Notes under the pieces: model-generated | What the model saw: the letters and a program-made list of their open reading frames with translations, nothing else | What the model was told of the DNA's origin: nothing | The model's database searches: none | Translations under genes and position numbers: made by a program | Assembly (NCBI GenBank): GCA_002394205.1 | Contig: DGTC01000025.1 | Coordinates: 3,638 to 67,637, forward strand | DNA length: 64,000 nucleotides | Origin: Lachnospira sp. UBA4346 | Lineage (GTDB): Bacteria > Bacillota > Clostridia > Lachnospirales > Lachnospiraceae | Direction: 5' to 3' | In this document: positions 25,127-34,330 of the stretch, one piece after another | Numbering within the stretch: the first letter of the stretch is position 1 | How the letters are laid out: the number at the start of each line of letters is the position of its first letter

Positions 25127-28100
25127 TTATTTATTCGTTTTTTTTATTTTAAATAATACAGAAATCATGCCGAATGATAATAACATACTAAACAGCCAGA
25201 CGACTGCTCTTGATGAATCCCCTGTATGAGGTTCTTCTATTTTTTCTTCTCTGGTTGTATCAGATTGTGTTTCTGTTGTTGTAACACTTGTATTTTCCTT
25301 TGTTGTCACTTCTGTCGGTTTTGCACTTGTGCTTTCCTTTGTTACTGCTTCTGTCGCTTTTGCACTTGTGCTTTCCTTTGTTACTGCTTCTGTCGGTTTT
25401 GCATTTGTGCTTTCCTTCGTTACTGCTTCTGTCGGTTTTGCACTTGTGCTTTCCTTCGTTGTCACTTCTGTCGCTTTTGCACTTGTACTTTCCTTCGTTG
25501 GCCCAACAACCGGTTTTGATTCTGTTGGCTGTTCTGCTTTCTTTGAAATTGTTACAAAAGTTTCCACATCACCATCTGTATACACCAACTTCACGGAATG
25601 TTTTCCGGTTGACAACTGATTCATATAATCTTGTGTAAATGTAATAATGGTACTTCCGGATACCACTGTATAATTTGATGAATCTACTGTGACATCATCC
25701 ATCTGCACTTCAATAAATTTGTCAATACTTCCATCACACTTTACTGTATAATCCTGCATTTCAGTAACATTATATACTCCATTTTCTCCCTGAATAATAT
25801 GATATTCTTCTGTTACAGGTTCTGTTGTTGGCTCTGTTTTCGGTTCCGTTACTGGTTTCGTTGTTGGCTCCGTTACCGGCTCCGTTTCTGGTTCCGTTGT
25901 TGGCTCTGTTTCCGGTTCTGTTGTCGGTTCCTGTGTTGGCTTCGTTATCGGTTCCGTTGTCGGCTCCTGTGTCGGTGCTTCTGTCGTTTTTTCTTTTACT
26001 ACAAATCCAACCAATATCTTAACTGCTGTATTCTTCTGCGTTGCTACTGTCAACTCTTCCTGATATGTTCCGGCCTTCAATCCGGTATTTGGATAAATCG
26101 TAACAACTGCTGCCTGTCCTGCCGAAAGTGTTCCATTTTCCAGACCTTCTGCCGTAAAATCTTTTAATGTATTATTCGTTAATTCTACTGCACTATTTCC
26201 GGTATTTGTAATGGTAACTGTCTTCTTCAAATCTGCTCCAATTACATACCCTTCTTCTTTGTCATCAAACTTCACTGTGCTTTCTGTCGCTTGAATCGTA
26301 TAGGTTGGAATCAGTTCCCAGATTGCATATAATGTTGTGTTTTCTGTAAATGTACACGTACTTGCTGCATTTACAAAAGTCTCACTATCTGCACTGCCAA
26401 CTGCCCACTTTAAGAAGCGATATCCTTCCGGTGCTGTAAATGTATTCTCTGCAACCGTAAATGGTGTTTCCTCAATCGCAATGGCCGATTCCATACTTTC
26501 TGTACCGCCATTCGCATTGTATGTAATCTCAAATTTCTTTGGATTGACTGTAATTGTTGCAGTAGATGAAACACTTTCAATCGTATCAAATACAACGACC
26601 TTATACGTTGTTGTTGCTGATGGATTAACTATAACTTCTCTTTCTGCTGAGAAACTTGTATTTTCATCATTCTGATACCATGCATATGTATAATGTTCAC
26701 TGCCACCTGTTACAATTGCCTGTAACACCTGTGAATCTCCATTTGTAATCGTTGCTTCTGCCGGTGTGACAGCCGCCTGTAATGCACCATTTACAACAAG
26801 TGTTACTGGAATTTCTGCACTTGTATTATGTTGTGTTGTAACAACAATTGTTTCATTATAAGTTCCTGCTGTTAATCCACGCTTTGGCTGAATTGTAAAT
26901 GTTGCAGATTCTCCTGCATCAATTGTTTCTTTATCAAAGACACTCACTTCATAGCTAACTGCATTTGTCTTGTTTAACCGAACCGGTGAATTACCTGTAT
27001 TTGTAATTGTTACTGTACGCACATCTGCTGTCTGATGAACTGTATAACCTTCATTTCTATTTGCATACGTAATATCTGTTACTGAACTTTCAATCGTATA
27101 GGTTGGAATCAGTTCCCAGACTGCATATAATGTTGTGTTCTGTGTAAATGTATACGTACTTGCTGCGTTTACAAAAGTCGCACTATCTGCACTGCCAACT
27201 GCCCACTTTAAGAAGCGATATCCTTCCGGTGCTGTAAATGTATTCTCTGCAACCGTAAATGGTGTTTCCTCAATTGCAACGGCTGATTCCATACTTCCTG
27301 TACCGCCATTCGCATCATATGAAACAGTATATCTTCTTGGATTGACTGTAATCGTTGCAGTTGTCTGCTTCTGTTCAATCGTATCATTGACAACAACACG
27401 ATATGTAGTTGTAATATCCGGTGTTACTGTAATTTCATGTTCTGTTGATACAGCATCAGTTTCTTCCCCTGCATACCACTGGTATGTATATGTACCACTA
27501 CCGCCTGTTGCATTTGCTGTAATTGTTGTACTGTCTCCATGTGTTATCGTCTCTGCTGTAGCTGTAAATCCAACAGCAAATGGAGCATTGACATGGAATT
27601 TGAATGTAACCTGTGCCTGTGTATCATGATCTGTACTGACAACAATCGCCTCATTATAATTTCCCGCTGTAAGACCTGCCTTTGGTGTCACAGTAAATGT
27701 CGTGCTTTCCCCAGATAACAATTCTGTCTTTACAAATGCACTGACATTGTAATCCGGTGCATCTGTCTTACTTAACTGAACTGTTGAATTACCTGTATTC
27801 GTAATTGTAACAGTCTTTGCTGCAATTTCATCTGCATAATTTTCATTTCTGTTATCAAATGCTACTTCTGTCGCATCGCTTTCAATTGTATAGGTCGGAA
27901 TCAATTCCCATACTGCATAAATATCCGTATCTCCTGTAAAGACATAAGATTCTCCTGCCTGCTTGCGTACTGTCGCATCTGCACTGCCGATTGCCCATTC
28001 AAGGAAACGGTAACCTTCCGGTGCCGTAAATGTGTTATCCGGCAATACAAATGGTATATCTTCCACTGCAACAGCTGTCTCCATAGAACCTGTCGCACCA

Positions 28101-30103
28101 TTGGAACGGTAAGCAATCTGATACTTTCTTGGATTGACTGTAATCGTTGCTGTCATCTGTGTATTTTCAATTGTATCATTGACAACCACCTGATACGTTG
28201 TTGTAACATCCGGTGTTACTGTAAGTGTATTCTCTGTAGACAGCACTGTCGTCTTTCCGGATTCTTTCCACTGATATGTATAATTGCCGCTTCCGCCAAC
28301 CGGTACAGCAGTCAGTGTCTGACTATCACCATGTGTAATCGTTGCGGCATCCGGTGTGATTCCAACGGAAAATGCACCATTTACATGAAAAGCTGCATCA
28401 ATAACCGTCTGTGTATTATGATTTGTCTGAACCGTTACACGTTCATTATAATTACCGGCTGCAAGACCCGTCTTTGGCTGAATGGTAAATGTTGCTGTTT
28501 CACCTGCCTGAAGTGTATTTGCTGAAAATGCACTTACCTGATAATCTGGCGCATCCACCTTACTTAATGTAACCGTATCATTCCCTGTATTGGTAATTGT
28601 AATTGTCTTTGCAGCAAGTGCTGTGTCTAATGCATATCCTTCATTTCGATCTGGATAACTTACTTCGCTGTCTGATGCTGCGATTGTATATGTCAACGTT
28701 TCCCATGTCGCATATACTTGTGTATCTGCTGTAAATGTATAGTTCTCACCAGGCTTTCTTGTTACAGAGCTATTCGCACTGCCGATTGCCCATGTCAAGA
28801 AACGCTTTCCGGCAGGTGCCGTAAATCCACATTCTGGAAGTGTATAAGTCTTTCCAGCTACTGCTGTAAATAAAGCCATCGAGCCACTGCCGCCATTTGC
28901 ACGGTATGTAATCTCATATCCTGTTACAGATACTGCCGGTGTTGCCTCTGTGATACGCTGCGTATCATCTGTACATTCTAACCATACCTTACAATTTGCA
29001 AGCGAAGTCAATGTCTTGCCTCCAATTGTAATATCACCTGCTGCTACACGTACATCTGAAGATACTTCCTTTGCATACGCACCATCTTTATTCTGAACCA
29101 TCAGATATACCTGCTTGCCATTGCCATTTACTGAAGAAACATTTACACTGCCTGCATCTTCTGCAATTACAACGGTGCCGAGTGTTTCATTTGTATGTCT
29201 TAATGTAAATGGATTCTCCTCCGAACCTGTCTTTGTTGCAACACTGCCCTCTGCCGCAGCCGGCTGTGCACTTGATGCAAATGCAATGTTGGTAAGATTT
29301 AGGTCGAAAGCTGGTTGGATTGTCGCAGTTCCATCAGGAAGCATTGAATCTACCATTCTTCTATTCCAAACATACATTATCTCGTCATTTGTTTTATCTG
29401 TTCTAAGCCATACACTCTCATTTGCACAGAATATAACATCAATATTTAATGTGCCATTCGCTGATTCAGACGTGCTTGTTCCCACTGTAACATAATCTGC
29501 ATCCATCACACCTGCTGGCAAATATAATTTATCTTCAACAGTATAATTATTCGAATTAAAATTATCTCTTATACTTAATTGTGATGAATTCATCATTAAT
29601 TGTTCCTTATCACTAAAGCGATTCATCAGACTATTCGTCCCATTTTCTTTTAAATATTTCAAACGTAAATCGCTTCCTCCATAATGATTAGTTCTTACAC
29701 TTGTAGGATTTGAATCATATATACATCCCCAGGCATCTGAATATGTTTTTTTAATTACCATACCTGAAGACGCAACTGAAATATTTCCCCCCATACTAGA
29801 ATCTGCAAATAATACTACATTGTCCCCTTGCACAGGATCCTTTCCGACAATATACCATGCCTGCTTACCTGTTCTCGCTTCATCTGCACCAAAGTATACT
29901 TTCTTTGCTGGCTGCGATGTATCATCATCTGTATCAAATGATGTCATCAACTCCTGCGTCGTTGAAAACTGATCTGTGTCCGGAGCCTTACTTGTCGCAG
30001 CTTGTACCTGCTGTAAGTTTCCCGAAATCTTTGGCATAATTCCGAGCACCATTGCAACTGATAGAAACGCTGCAATCCTCCGCCTCCATGCTTTCTTATT
30101 CAT
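25127..30103 (-). CDS. Giant sortase-anchored-type surface protein with repeated InlB/ITNTGN/Ig modules
   Basis: 1658 residues. A signal peptide (about 1-35, ending VQAA) is followed by an N-terminal domain shared with the protein at 21676 (QELMTSFDT, AWYIVGKD, NVVLFADSS, AFASSAQ). Then a three-part module is repeated about four times: an InlB-type repeat (GYRFLKWAVGSAD), an ITNTGN-containing beta domain, and an Ig/PKD-like domain (GGSGTYTYQWYAG, ending TATITVNP). A Thr/Pro/Glu-rich stretch and six units of about 13 residues (TKESTSAKPTEAV) precede EPHTGD, a hydrophobic span and KIKK, a sorting-signal variant. Own promoter, leader hairpin and terminator, so monocistronic. Tandem paralogue of the gene at 21676. 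A cell-surface adhesin role is inferred from modules; no ligand is indicated. Confidence 0.85.
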   Translation of the reverse strand: MNKKAWRRRIAAFLSVAMVLGIMPKISGNLQQVQAATSKAPDTDQFSTTQELMTSFDTDDDTSQPAKKVYFGADEARTGKQAWYIVGKDPVQGDNVVLFADSSMGGNISVASSGMVIKKTYSDAWGCIYDSNPTSVRTNHYGGSDLRLKYLKENGTNSLMNRFSDKEQLMMNSSQLSIRDNFNSNNYTVEDKLYLPAGVMDADYVTVGTSTSESANGTLNIDVIFCANESVWLRTDKTNDEIMYVWNRRMVDSMLPDGTATIQPAFDLNLTNIAFASSAQPAAAEGSVATKTGSEENPFTLRHTNETLGTVVIAEDAGSVNVSSVNGNGKQVYLMVQNKDGAYAKEVSSDVRVAAGDITIGGKTLTSLANCKVWLECTDDTQRITEATPAVSVTGYEITYRANGGSGSMALFTAVAGKTYTLPECGFTAPAGKRFLTWAIGSANSSVTRKPGENYTFTADTQVYATWETLTYTIAASDSEVSYPDRNEGYALDTALAAKTITITNTGNDTVTLSKVDAPDYQVSAFSANTLQAGETATFTIQPKTGLAAGNYNERVTVQTNHNTQTVIDAAFHVNGAFSVGITPDAATITHGDSQTLTAVPVGGSGNYTYQWKESGKTTVLSTENTLTVTPDVTTTYQVVVNDTIENTQMTATITVNPRKYQIAYRSNGATGSMETAVAVEDIPFVLPDNTFTAPEGYRFLEWAIGSADATVRKQAGESYVFTGDTDIYAVWELIPTYTIESDATEVAFDNRNENYADEIAAKTVTITNTGNSTVQLSKTDAPDYNVSAFVKTELLSGESTTFTVTPKAGLTAGNYNEAIVVSTDHDTQAQVTFKFHVNAPFAVGFTATAETITHGDSTTITANATGGSGTYTYQWYAGEETDAVSTEHEITVTPDITTTYRVVVNDTIEQKQTTATITVNPRRYTVSYDANGGTGSMESAVAIEETPFTVAENTFTAPEGYRFLKWAVGSADSATFVNAASTYTFTQNTTLYAVWELIPTYTIESSVTDITYANRNEGYTVHQTADVRTVTITNTGNSPVRLNKTNAVSYEVSVFDKETIDAGESATFTIQPKRGLTAGTYNETIVVTTQHNTSAEIPVTLVVNGALQAAVTPAEATITNGDSQVLQAIVTGGSEHYTYAWYQNDENTSFSAEREVIVNPSATTTYKVVVFDTIESVSSTATITVNPKKFEITYNANGGTESMESAIAIEETPFTVAENTFTAPEGYRFLKWAVGSADSETFVNAASTCTFTENTTLYAIWELIPTYTIQATESTVKFDDKEEGYVIGADLKKTVTITNTGNSAVELTNNTLKDFTAEGLENGTLSAGQAAVVTIYPNTGLKAGTYQEELTVATQKNTAVKILVGFVVKEKTTEAPTQEPTTEPITKPTQEPTTEPETEPTTEPETEPVTEPTTKPVTEPKTEPTTEPVTEEYHIIQGENGVYNVTEMQDYTVKCDGSIDKFIEVQMDDVTVDSSNYTVVSGSTIITFTQDYMNQLSTGKHSVKLVYTDGDVETFVTISKKAEQPTESKPVVGPTKESTSAKATEVTTKESTSAKPTEAVTKESTNAKPTEAVTKESTSAKATEAVTKESTSAKPTEVTTKENTSVTTTETQSDTTREEKIEEPHTGDSSRAVVWLFSMLLSFGMISVLFKIKKTNK
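25286..25502. repeat. 39-bp coding tandem repeat, about 5.5 copies
   Basis: Encodes the T-K-E-S-T-S-A-K-P-T-E-A-V units before the sorting signal. Same 39-base unit length as the repeat at 21965-22261, but different sequence. Confidence 0.9.
26294..26519. repeat. Long direct repeat within the 1658-residue gene, copy A
   Basis: About 226 bases nearly identical to 27092-27317, 798 bases apart (266 codons, one full module). It covers the InlB-type repeat. Other module copies are more diverged, so this pair looks like a recent duplication or gene conversion. Confidence 0.88.
27092..27317. repeat. Long direct repeat within the 1658-residue gene, copy B
   Basis: Partner of 26294-26519 in the same frame; differs at scattered single bases. 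Confidence 0.88.
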
Positions 30104-30123
30104 ATTTCCTCTCCTTTTCTTCC

Positions 30124-30154
30124 GAATACAGTTCCTGATTCCCTCACTGTATTC
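30124..30154 (-). promoter_or_regulatory. Leader hairpin of the 1658-residue surface-protein gene
   Basis: Perfect 9-bp inverted repeat (GAATACAGT at 30124-30132 with ACTGTATTC at 30146-30154) between promoter and start codon, about 10 bases upstream of the ribosome site. It lacks a T-run, so it is not a terminator; mRNA stability or translation control is possible. Confidence 0.5.
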
Positions 30155-30174
30155 TGTTAAAGTGTTACTTTATT

Positions 30175-30203
30175 AGTATACTCTGATTTCATTTTATTTT
30201 CAA
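30175..30203 (-). promoter_or_regulatory. Sigma-A promoter of the 1658-residue surface-protein gene
   Basis: TTGAAA (30198-30203), 17-base spacer, TATACT (30175-30180) on the minus strand, about 70 bases before the start codon. Confidence 0.7.
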
Positions 30204-30312
30204 TATATTGTGACATGAATTCTTATATTTTAAGAATTTACTTTGATAAATGCGTCCACTTCTATATGAAAGGTGTACAGCTTTATAAAATATAAGTTCG
30301 TAAAATAACAAA

Positions 30313-30351
30313 ACAGCAATCCCTTCTATCTATTTTAGAATGGATTGCTGT
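30313..30351 (-). terminator. Rho-independent terminator after the chemoreceptor gene
   Basis: 10-bp perfect stem ACAGCAATCC (30313-30322) with GGATTGCTGT (30342-30351), T-rich on the minus-strand side, 40 bases after the stop codon. Confidence 0.78.
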
Positions 30352-30390
30352 CTGTTATAAATCGTATTCTATTTTTCGCTACATTTGTAA

Positions 30391-32109
30391 TTAGAAAATC
30401 TTATCCTCGCCGGTTCTTACCTTAAAACGACTAACCAAATCACTTAATGTTGTCGCCTGTGCCGTTAATTCTTCACTTGTCGCTGATGTTTCTTCTGCCA
30501 TCGCAGAGTTTGACTGAATAACACCTGAAATCTGATTAATTCCCTCTTCTGTCTGATGAATTGCCTGTGCCTGCTTCTGCGAAATTTCATTTAACTGACT
30601 TACATTTGCTGCAACATCCTCAATTTCTGATACAACGCGTTCGATAGAATCTGCAACATGTTCTGCAACTTTATTTCCACTCTGAACTTCTGACAGTGTT
30701 GATTCAATTAACGCTCTTGTATCTACCGCAGACTTTGTACTCTGTTCCGCTAACTGACGAATCTGTTCTGCGACAACGGCAAATCCTCTTCCCGCTTCGC
30801 CTGCTCTGGCAGCTTCAATTGACGCATTTAATGATAATAAATTCGTCTGGCTGGCAATTGCTTCAATATCTGCTATGATATTCTGAATCTGTAATGACGA
30901 TTCTGTGATACGTTCCATTGCCTGTACCATATGACTCATCTGCTCCCGACTGTCTGTTGCTTCATCTGCGCATGCATTTGCCTTATCATAGGACGATGTT
31001 GCCGTCTGTGCTGTTCTATCCACACCTTCTGCAATATCAGCAAATGTTGCCTGAAACTGCTGCACTGTCGCAGCCTGATCTGTCGAACCTTCTGCTAATG
31101 TAGAAGCTGCATCTGATAAATTTTCTGCTCCTGCACTCACCTGTGTAGATGCTTCTTCAATCTGACGAATCGTATCACTCATCTGATCTCTTAAATCTCT
31201 CATAGCTTCAAGAAGTGCCTTCAAATCTCCTGTATACAATTCTTCATATTCTGACTGCAAGTCATAATTTCCTTTTGCAAATTCGCCAAAGATATAAATT
31301 TCATCCTTAACAATTGTAGATAACCCCTGTGCCATATGCGCCGTTGTTTCTAACATTTCTCCAACTTCGTCCTTATACTGTGCCGTTGGGAATTCTGATG
31401 CAAAATCACCGTTTGCAAATGTATGAATTCTATCCTGTAATGCACGAATCGGGCGAACAATTGATTCTGAAAGTTCTCTTCCTAAACGTATCGTTGCAAC
31501 GATTGAAATAGCGATTGCAAGTATTACAACCAATACCAAGATCCACTGAAGAATCTTTAATTGTGTACGTAAATCATTTCCTGCATCTGTTTTTGTATTA
31601 AATAACTCCAGCATATTATTATAAATTTCTGTATACATTGGTGCAGATACCGTAACACCTTGTCGCTGTGCTGCAATCTGGTCAGTCTTTGCCAATGCAT
31701 TTACCTTTGCATCTGCTTCAAAATATGCCGTTAATGCGTCATTAATCTTATTATATTGTGCAATTTCTTCGCTTGTTGTCATTTGAGGTTTGAGGTTACT
31801 CCATAACTCGTCAAATCTTTTTTTTGCCTTGTCATGGCTCTCTTCCATAATCTTTACCGTGTCTTTTTCCTGATATCCGACAGCACCTCTCGTTGCACTG
31901 CGAATTTCACTGAAATTCACCATCGCACGACCAATATCTCCCTGCGAAAAACCATAATTCGTTAATGCATAACTATATCTTGTGGAAATATAGATAAGCG
32001 AAATCACAGCGATTACTGCTACTACTCCTGAAACAATCGCTGTTTTCATAAAACTTGCCGTAATTCGTTCTTTAATTGTCTGATTATACTTCGTCTTGTT
32101 GTTATTCAC
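30391..32109 (-). CDS. Methyl-accepting chemotaxis protein (four-helix-bundle type sensor)
   Basis: 572 residues. First membrane span at about 23-43, extracytoplasmic helical sensor to about 185 (4HB-like, no Cache motif), second span about 190-210, HAMP about 212-265 (RPIRALQDRIHTFANGDF), then a long coiled-coil signalling domain. The hairpin tip motif SQTNLLSLNASIEAARAGEAGRGFAVVAEQIRQLAEQ contacts CheA/CheW. C-terminus KVRTGEDKIF without a CheR-binding pentapeptide. Start GTG at 32109 with AGGAGAG upstream. Ligand unknown. No flagellar or che genes are nearby. Confidence 0.93.
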   Translation of the reverse strand: MNNNKTKYNQTIKERITASFMKTAIVSGVVAVIAVISLIYISTRYSYALTNYGFSQGDIGRAMVNFSEIRSATRGAVGYQEKDTVKIMEESHDKAKKRFDELWSNLKPQMTTSEEIAQYNKINDALTAYFEADAKVNALAKTDQIAAQRQGVTVSAPMYTEIYNNMLELFNTKTDAGNDLRTQLKILQWILVLVVILAIAISIVATIRLGRELSESIVRPIRALQDRIHTFANGDFASEFPTAQYKDEVGEMLETTAHMAQGLSTIVKDEIYIFGEFAKGNYDLQSEYEELYTGDLKALLEAMRDLRDQMSDTIRQIEEASTQVSAGAENLSDAASTLAEGSTDQAATVQQFQATFADIAEGVDRTAQTATSSYDKANACADEATDSREQMSHMVQAMERITESSLQIQNIIADIEAIASQTNLLSLNASIEAARAGEAGRGFAVVAEQIRQLAEQSTKSAVDTRALIESTLSEVQSGNKVAEHVADSIERVVSEIEDVAANVSQLNEISQKQAQAIHQTEEGINQISGVIQSNSAMAEETSATSEELTAQATTLSDLVSRFKVRTGEDKIF

Positions 32110-32455
32110 GTTTTTCTCTCCTATTTTTATTTGTTTTCATACTTTGCCAGCTTGTTACAATTTAGTCATTCTTCAATGATGAAAGCAATCTTTAACCAAT
32201 CATTCTCTCAATAAAACGGACTTGTCTGTATAAAATTTTGAACAAACGAAAACTCAAAAATAGGCTATCACAAATTAGTAATTATATTCAATAGCAATAT
32301 ATTGCATTTAATATATAATTTATGAATCTTTATGAACGTGTTATATTTTAATATTTTGTATTATTTTATTTCAACAACATTTTATCCGGGCTTTAATTTT
32401 TTCTCTATTTTATCAATATTTATAAATTTCAATTTTAGCCTGTTAAAAATTTCAC
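32110..32455. other. Intergenic region between the chemoreceptor and the LeuC-type gene
   Basis: 346 very AT-rich bases. I see no gene and no clear sigma-D or sigma-A promoter pair; the start of the chemoreceptor transcript cannot be placed. Confidence 0.5.
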
Positions 32456-33697
32456 TTATGCAGAAACAATTTTTCCGGCAACTGCACATGCGGCAGCTGT
32501 CTTTGGTGAAGCAAGATAGATTCCAACCTTTGAGGAACCCATTCTTCCTAAGAAATTACGGTTATTTGTTGCAACAACCTTTTCCCCATCTGTTAAGATT
32601 CCACCTGTTCGGCCACAACACAATCCACAGCTTGGATGTGTAATCATCGCACCTGCATCTGCAAGAATCTTCATCGTACCATTCTCTAATGCCTGTGTAT
32701 ATATCTTACGGCTTGCCGGTGTAACTATCAGTTTTACAAATGGAGCAACCTTCTTACCCTTTAATACTTCTGCTGCTGCCATTAAATCTTCTAAACGGCC
32801 ATTGGTACAAGAACCGATAAATACCTGATCAATTTCTGTTCCTTCTAACTCGGAAACAGGACGTACGTTATCCACATTTGACGGACATGCACACACCGGT
32901 ACGAACTCTTCTGCCTGATAGGTAATCGTTCTGCAATATACAGCATCTGCATCGCCCACCAAGTCTTTTTCTTTATCTGTTAATGTCACTTCACAATACT
33001 CCGCAGTCTTCTCATCCGGTGTAAATACTGCACATTTTGCACCTGCTTCGATTGCCATATTCGACATAGACATTCTAGAGGCAACAGACATATTTGCAAC
33101 AGTATCTCCTGTAAATTCCAATGCCTTATATGTCGCACCGTCTGCCCCCAGATCACCGATTAACTTTAAGATAATATCTTTTGCCATCACATTATCCGGC
33201 AATGTTCCGTTAATCTCAACACGAATGGTTTCCGGAACCTTTACCCACATCGTACCTGTTCCTAAGATACTTGCCATCTCTGTATAACCGATTCCTGATG
33301 AAAATGCACCCACACAACCATAAGTTGTCGTATGACTGTCTGTACCAAATACAATATTTCCCGGTTTTACATAGCCTGCCTCTGTCATTAACTGATGACA
33401 GATTCCGTCTGAACGATGTACATTCTTCATTCCGTATTTGGCTGCAAATTCATTACCAACTTTGAAATGTCTCGTGTCATCCACCTGACTTGCCGGAACC
33501 AAATGGTCATAAATCAATACAACCTTATCTGGATCCCACAACTTTGTAAAGCCCATTTCTTCAAATTTTGATGCAACAAATGGAATAAAGATATCATGAA
33601 TCATAACACGATCTACATTGACTGTAACAATCTCGCCAGCCTTTACATCTTTTCCGATATTATTGCGAATGATTTTTTCAATTACTGTATAACCCAT
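32456..33697 (-). CDS. 3-isopropylmalate dehydratase/homoaconitase-family large subunit (pair 2)
   Basis: 413 residues from ATG 33697 (GGAGAA upstream; the ATG at 33709 has a poorer site). Hydro-lyase of the LeuC/HacA/DmdA group with a [4Fe-4S] cluster. FGTDSHTTTYG carries the substrate loop, SCTNGRLEDL the first cluster Cys, and HPSCGLCCGRTGGI the other two. The last differs from the usual LeuC TCGPCLGG form, so the substrate may not be isopropylmalate; citramalate, homocitrate or dimethylmalate are options. It follows its small subunit gene by 20 bases and is last in a line LysR, small, large, small, large. Confidence 0.85.
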   Translation of the reverse strand: MGYTVIEKIIRNNIGKDVKAGEIVTVNVDRVMIHDIFIPFVASKFEEMGFTKLWDPDKVVLIYDHLVPASQVDDTRHFKVGNEFAAKYGMKNVHRSDGICHQLMTEAGYVKPGNIVFGTDSHTTTYGCVGAFSSGIGYTEMASILGTGTMWVKVPETIRVEINGTLPDNVMAKDIILKLIGDLGADGATYKALEFTGDTVANMSVASRMSMSNMAIEAGAKCAVFTPDEKTAEYCEVTLTDKEKDLVGDADAVYCRTITYQAEEFVPVCACPSNVDNVRPVSELEGTEIDQVFIGSCTNGRLEDLMAAAEVLKGKKVAPFVKLIVTPASRKIYTQALENGTMKILADAGAMITHPSCGLCCGRTGGILTDGEKVVATNNRNFLGRMGSSKVGIYLASPKTAAACAVAGKIVSA

Positions 33698-33717
33698 ATT
33701 ATTCTCCATTCTCTCTG

Positions 33718-34209
33718 TTAATCAAGACCATTTAACTTACGCATTGCCTTTACCAGACCACCTGCATTGATAATGTCTAATAAATTCTGCGGAAGTGCTG
33801 AAATTGCATAAGATGTTCCATTTGCAACAACTTCTTTTCCAACGGTAACTGAGATTTCTTCTCCTTCTGTTACGTGGTCATGCAACGCATCCTGTTCAAT
33901 GAGCAATAATCCATTGTTGATGGAATTGCGGAAGAAAATTCTTGCAAATGACTTTGCAATGACGCACTTAATTCCTAATGCCTTAATAATTTCCGGTGCC
34001 TGTTCTCTTGACGAACCACAGCCAAAATTCTTGCCTGCCACAATAATATCGCCCTCTTTAATCTGACCTGCAAGTTCCGGTCTTAACGGAGAAAATGCGT
34101 AAGGCTTCATATCATCAACTGTCTTTAATGCAAGATATTCTGTGGGAATAATAATATCTGTATCAATATCATCTCCCAATACCCATACTTTTCCTGTAAA
34201 CTGTTCCAT
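33718..34209 (-). CDS. 3-isopropylmalate dehydratase/homoaconitase-family small subunit (pair 2)
   Basis: 163 residues from ATG 34209, fixed by AGGAGG; the longer frame from 34269 lacks a site. LeuD-type swivel domain: DDIDTDIIIPTEYL, GKNFGCGSSREQAP and SFARIFFRNSINNGL. SSREQAP replaces the usual SSREHAP in both small subunits of this locus, which suggests a shared divergent subfamily. It acts with the large subunit 20 bases downstream. Confidence 0.85.
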   Translation of the reverse strand: MEQFTGKVWVLGDDIDTDIIIPTEYLALKTVDDMKPYAFSPLRPELAGQIKEGDIIVAGKNFGCGSSREQAPEIIKALGIKCVIAKSFARIFFRNSINNGLLLIEQDALHDHVTEGEEISVTVGKEVVANGTSYAISALPQNLLDIINAGGLVKAMRKLNGLD

Positions 34210-34330
34210 TCCTACCTCCTGCATGTGAATATCCTGATTTCGTATTTTCAATATTGCATATGATACCAAATCATATTATTCACATTTTCATTTTTCACGC
34301 TATGAAAATCAATTTTAATATAGTTATAAA

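Noticed and set aside
25226..26022. Long plus-strand open frames opposite the surface-protein gene (Cys/Leu/Phe-rich)
   Set aside because: They are mirror frames of low-complexity Thr/Glu/Pro repeats, have no ribosome site and no recognisable protein content.
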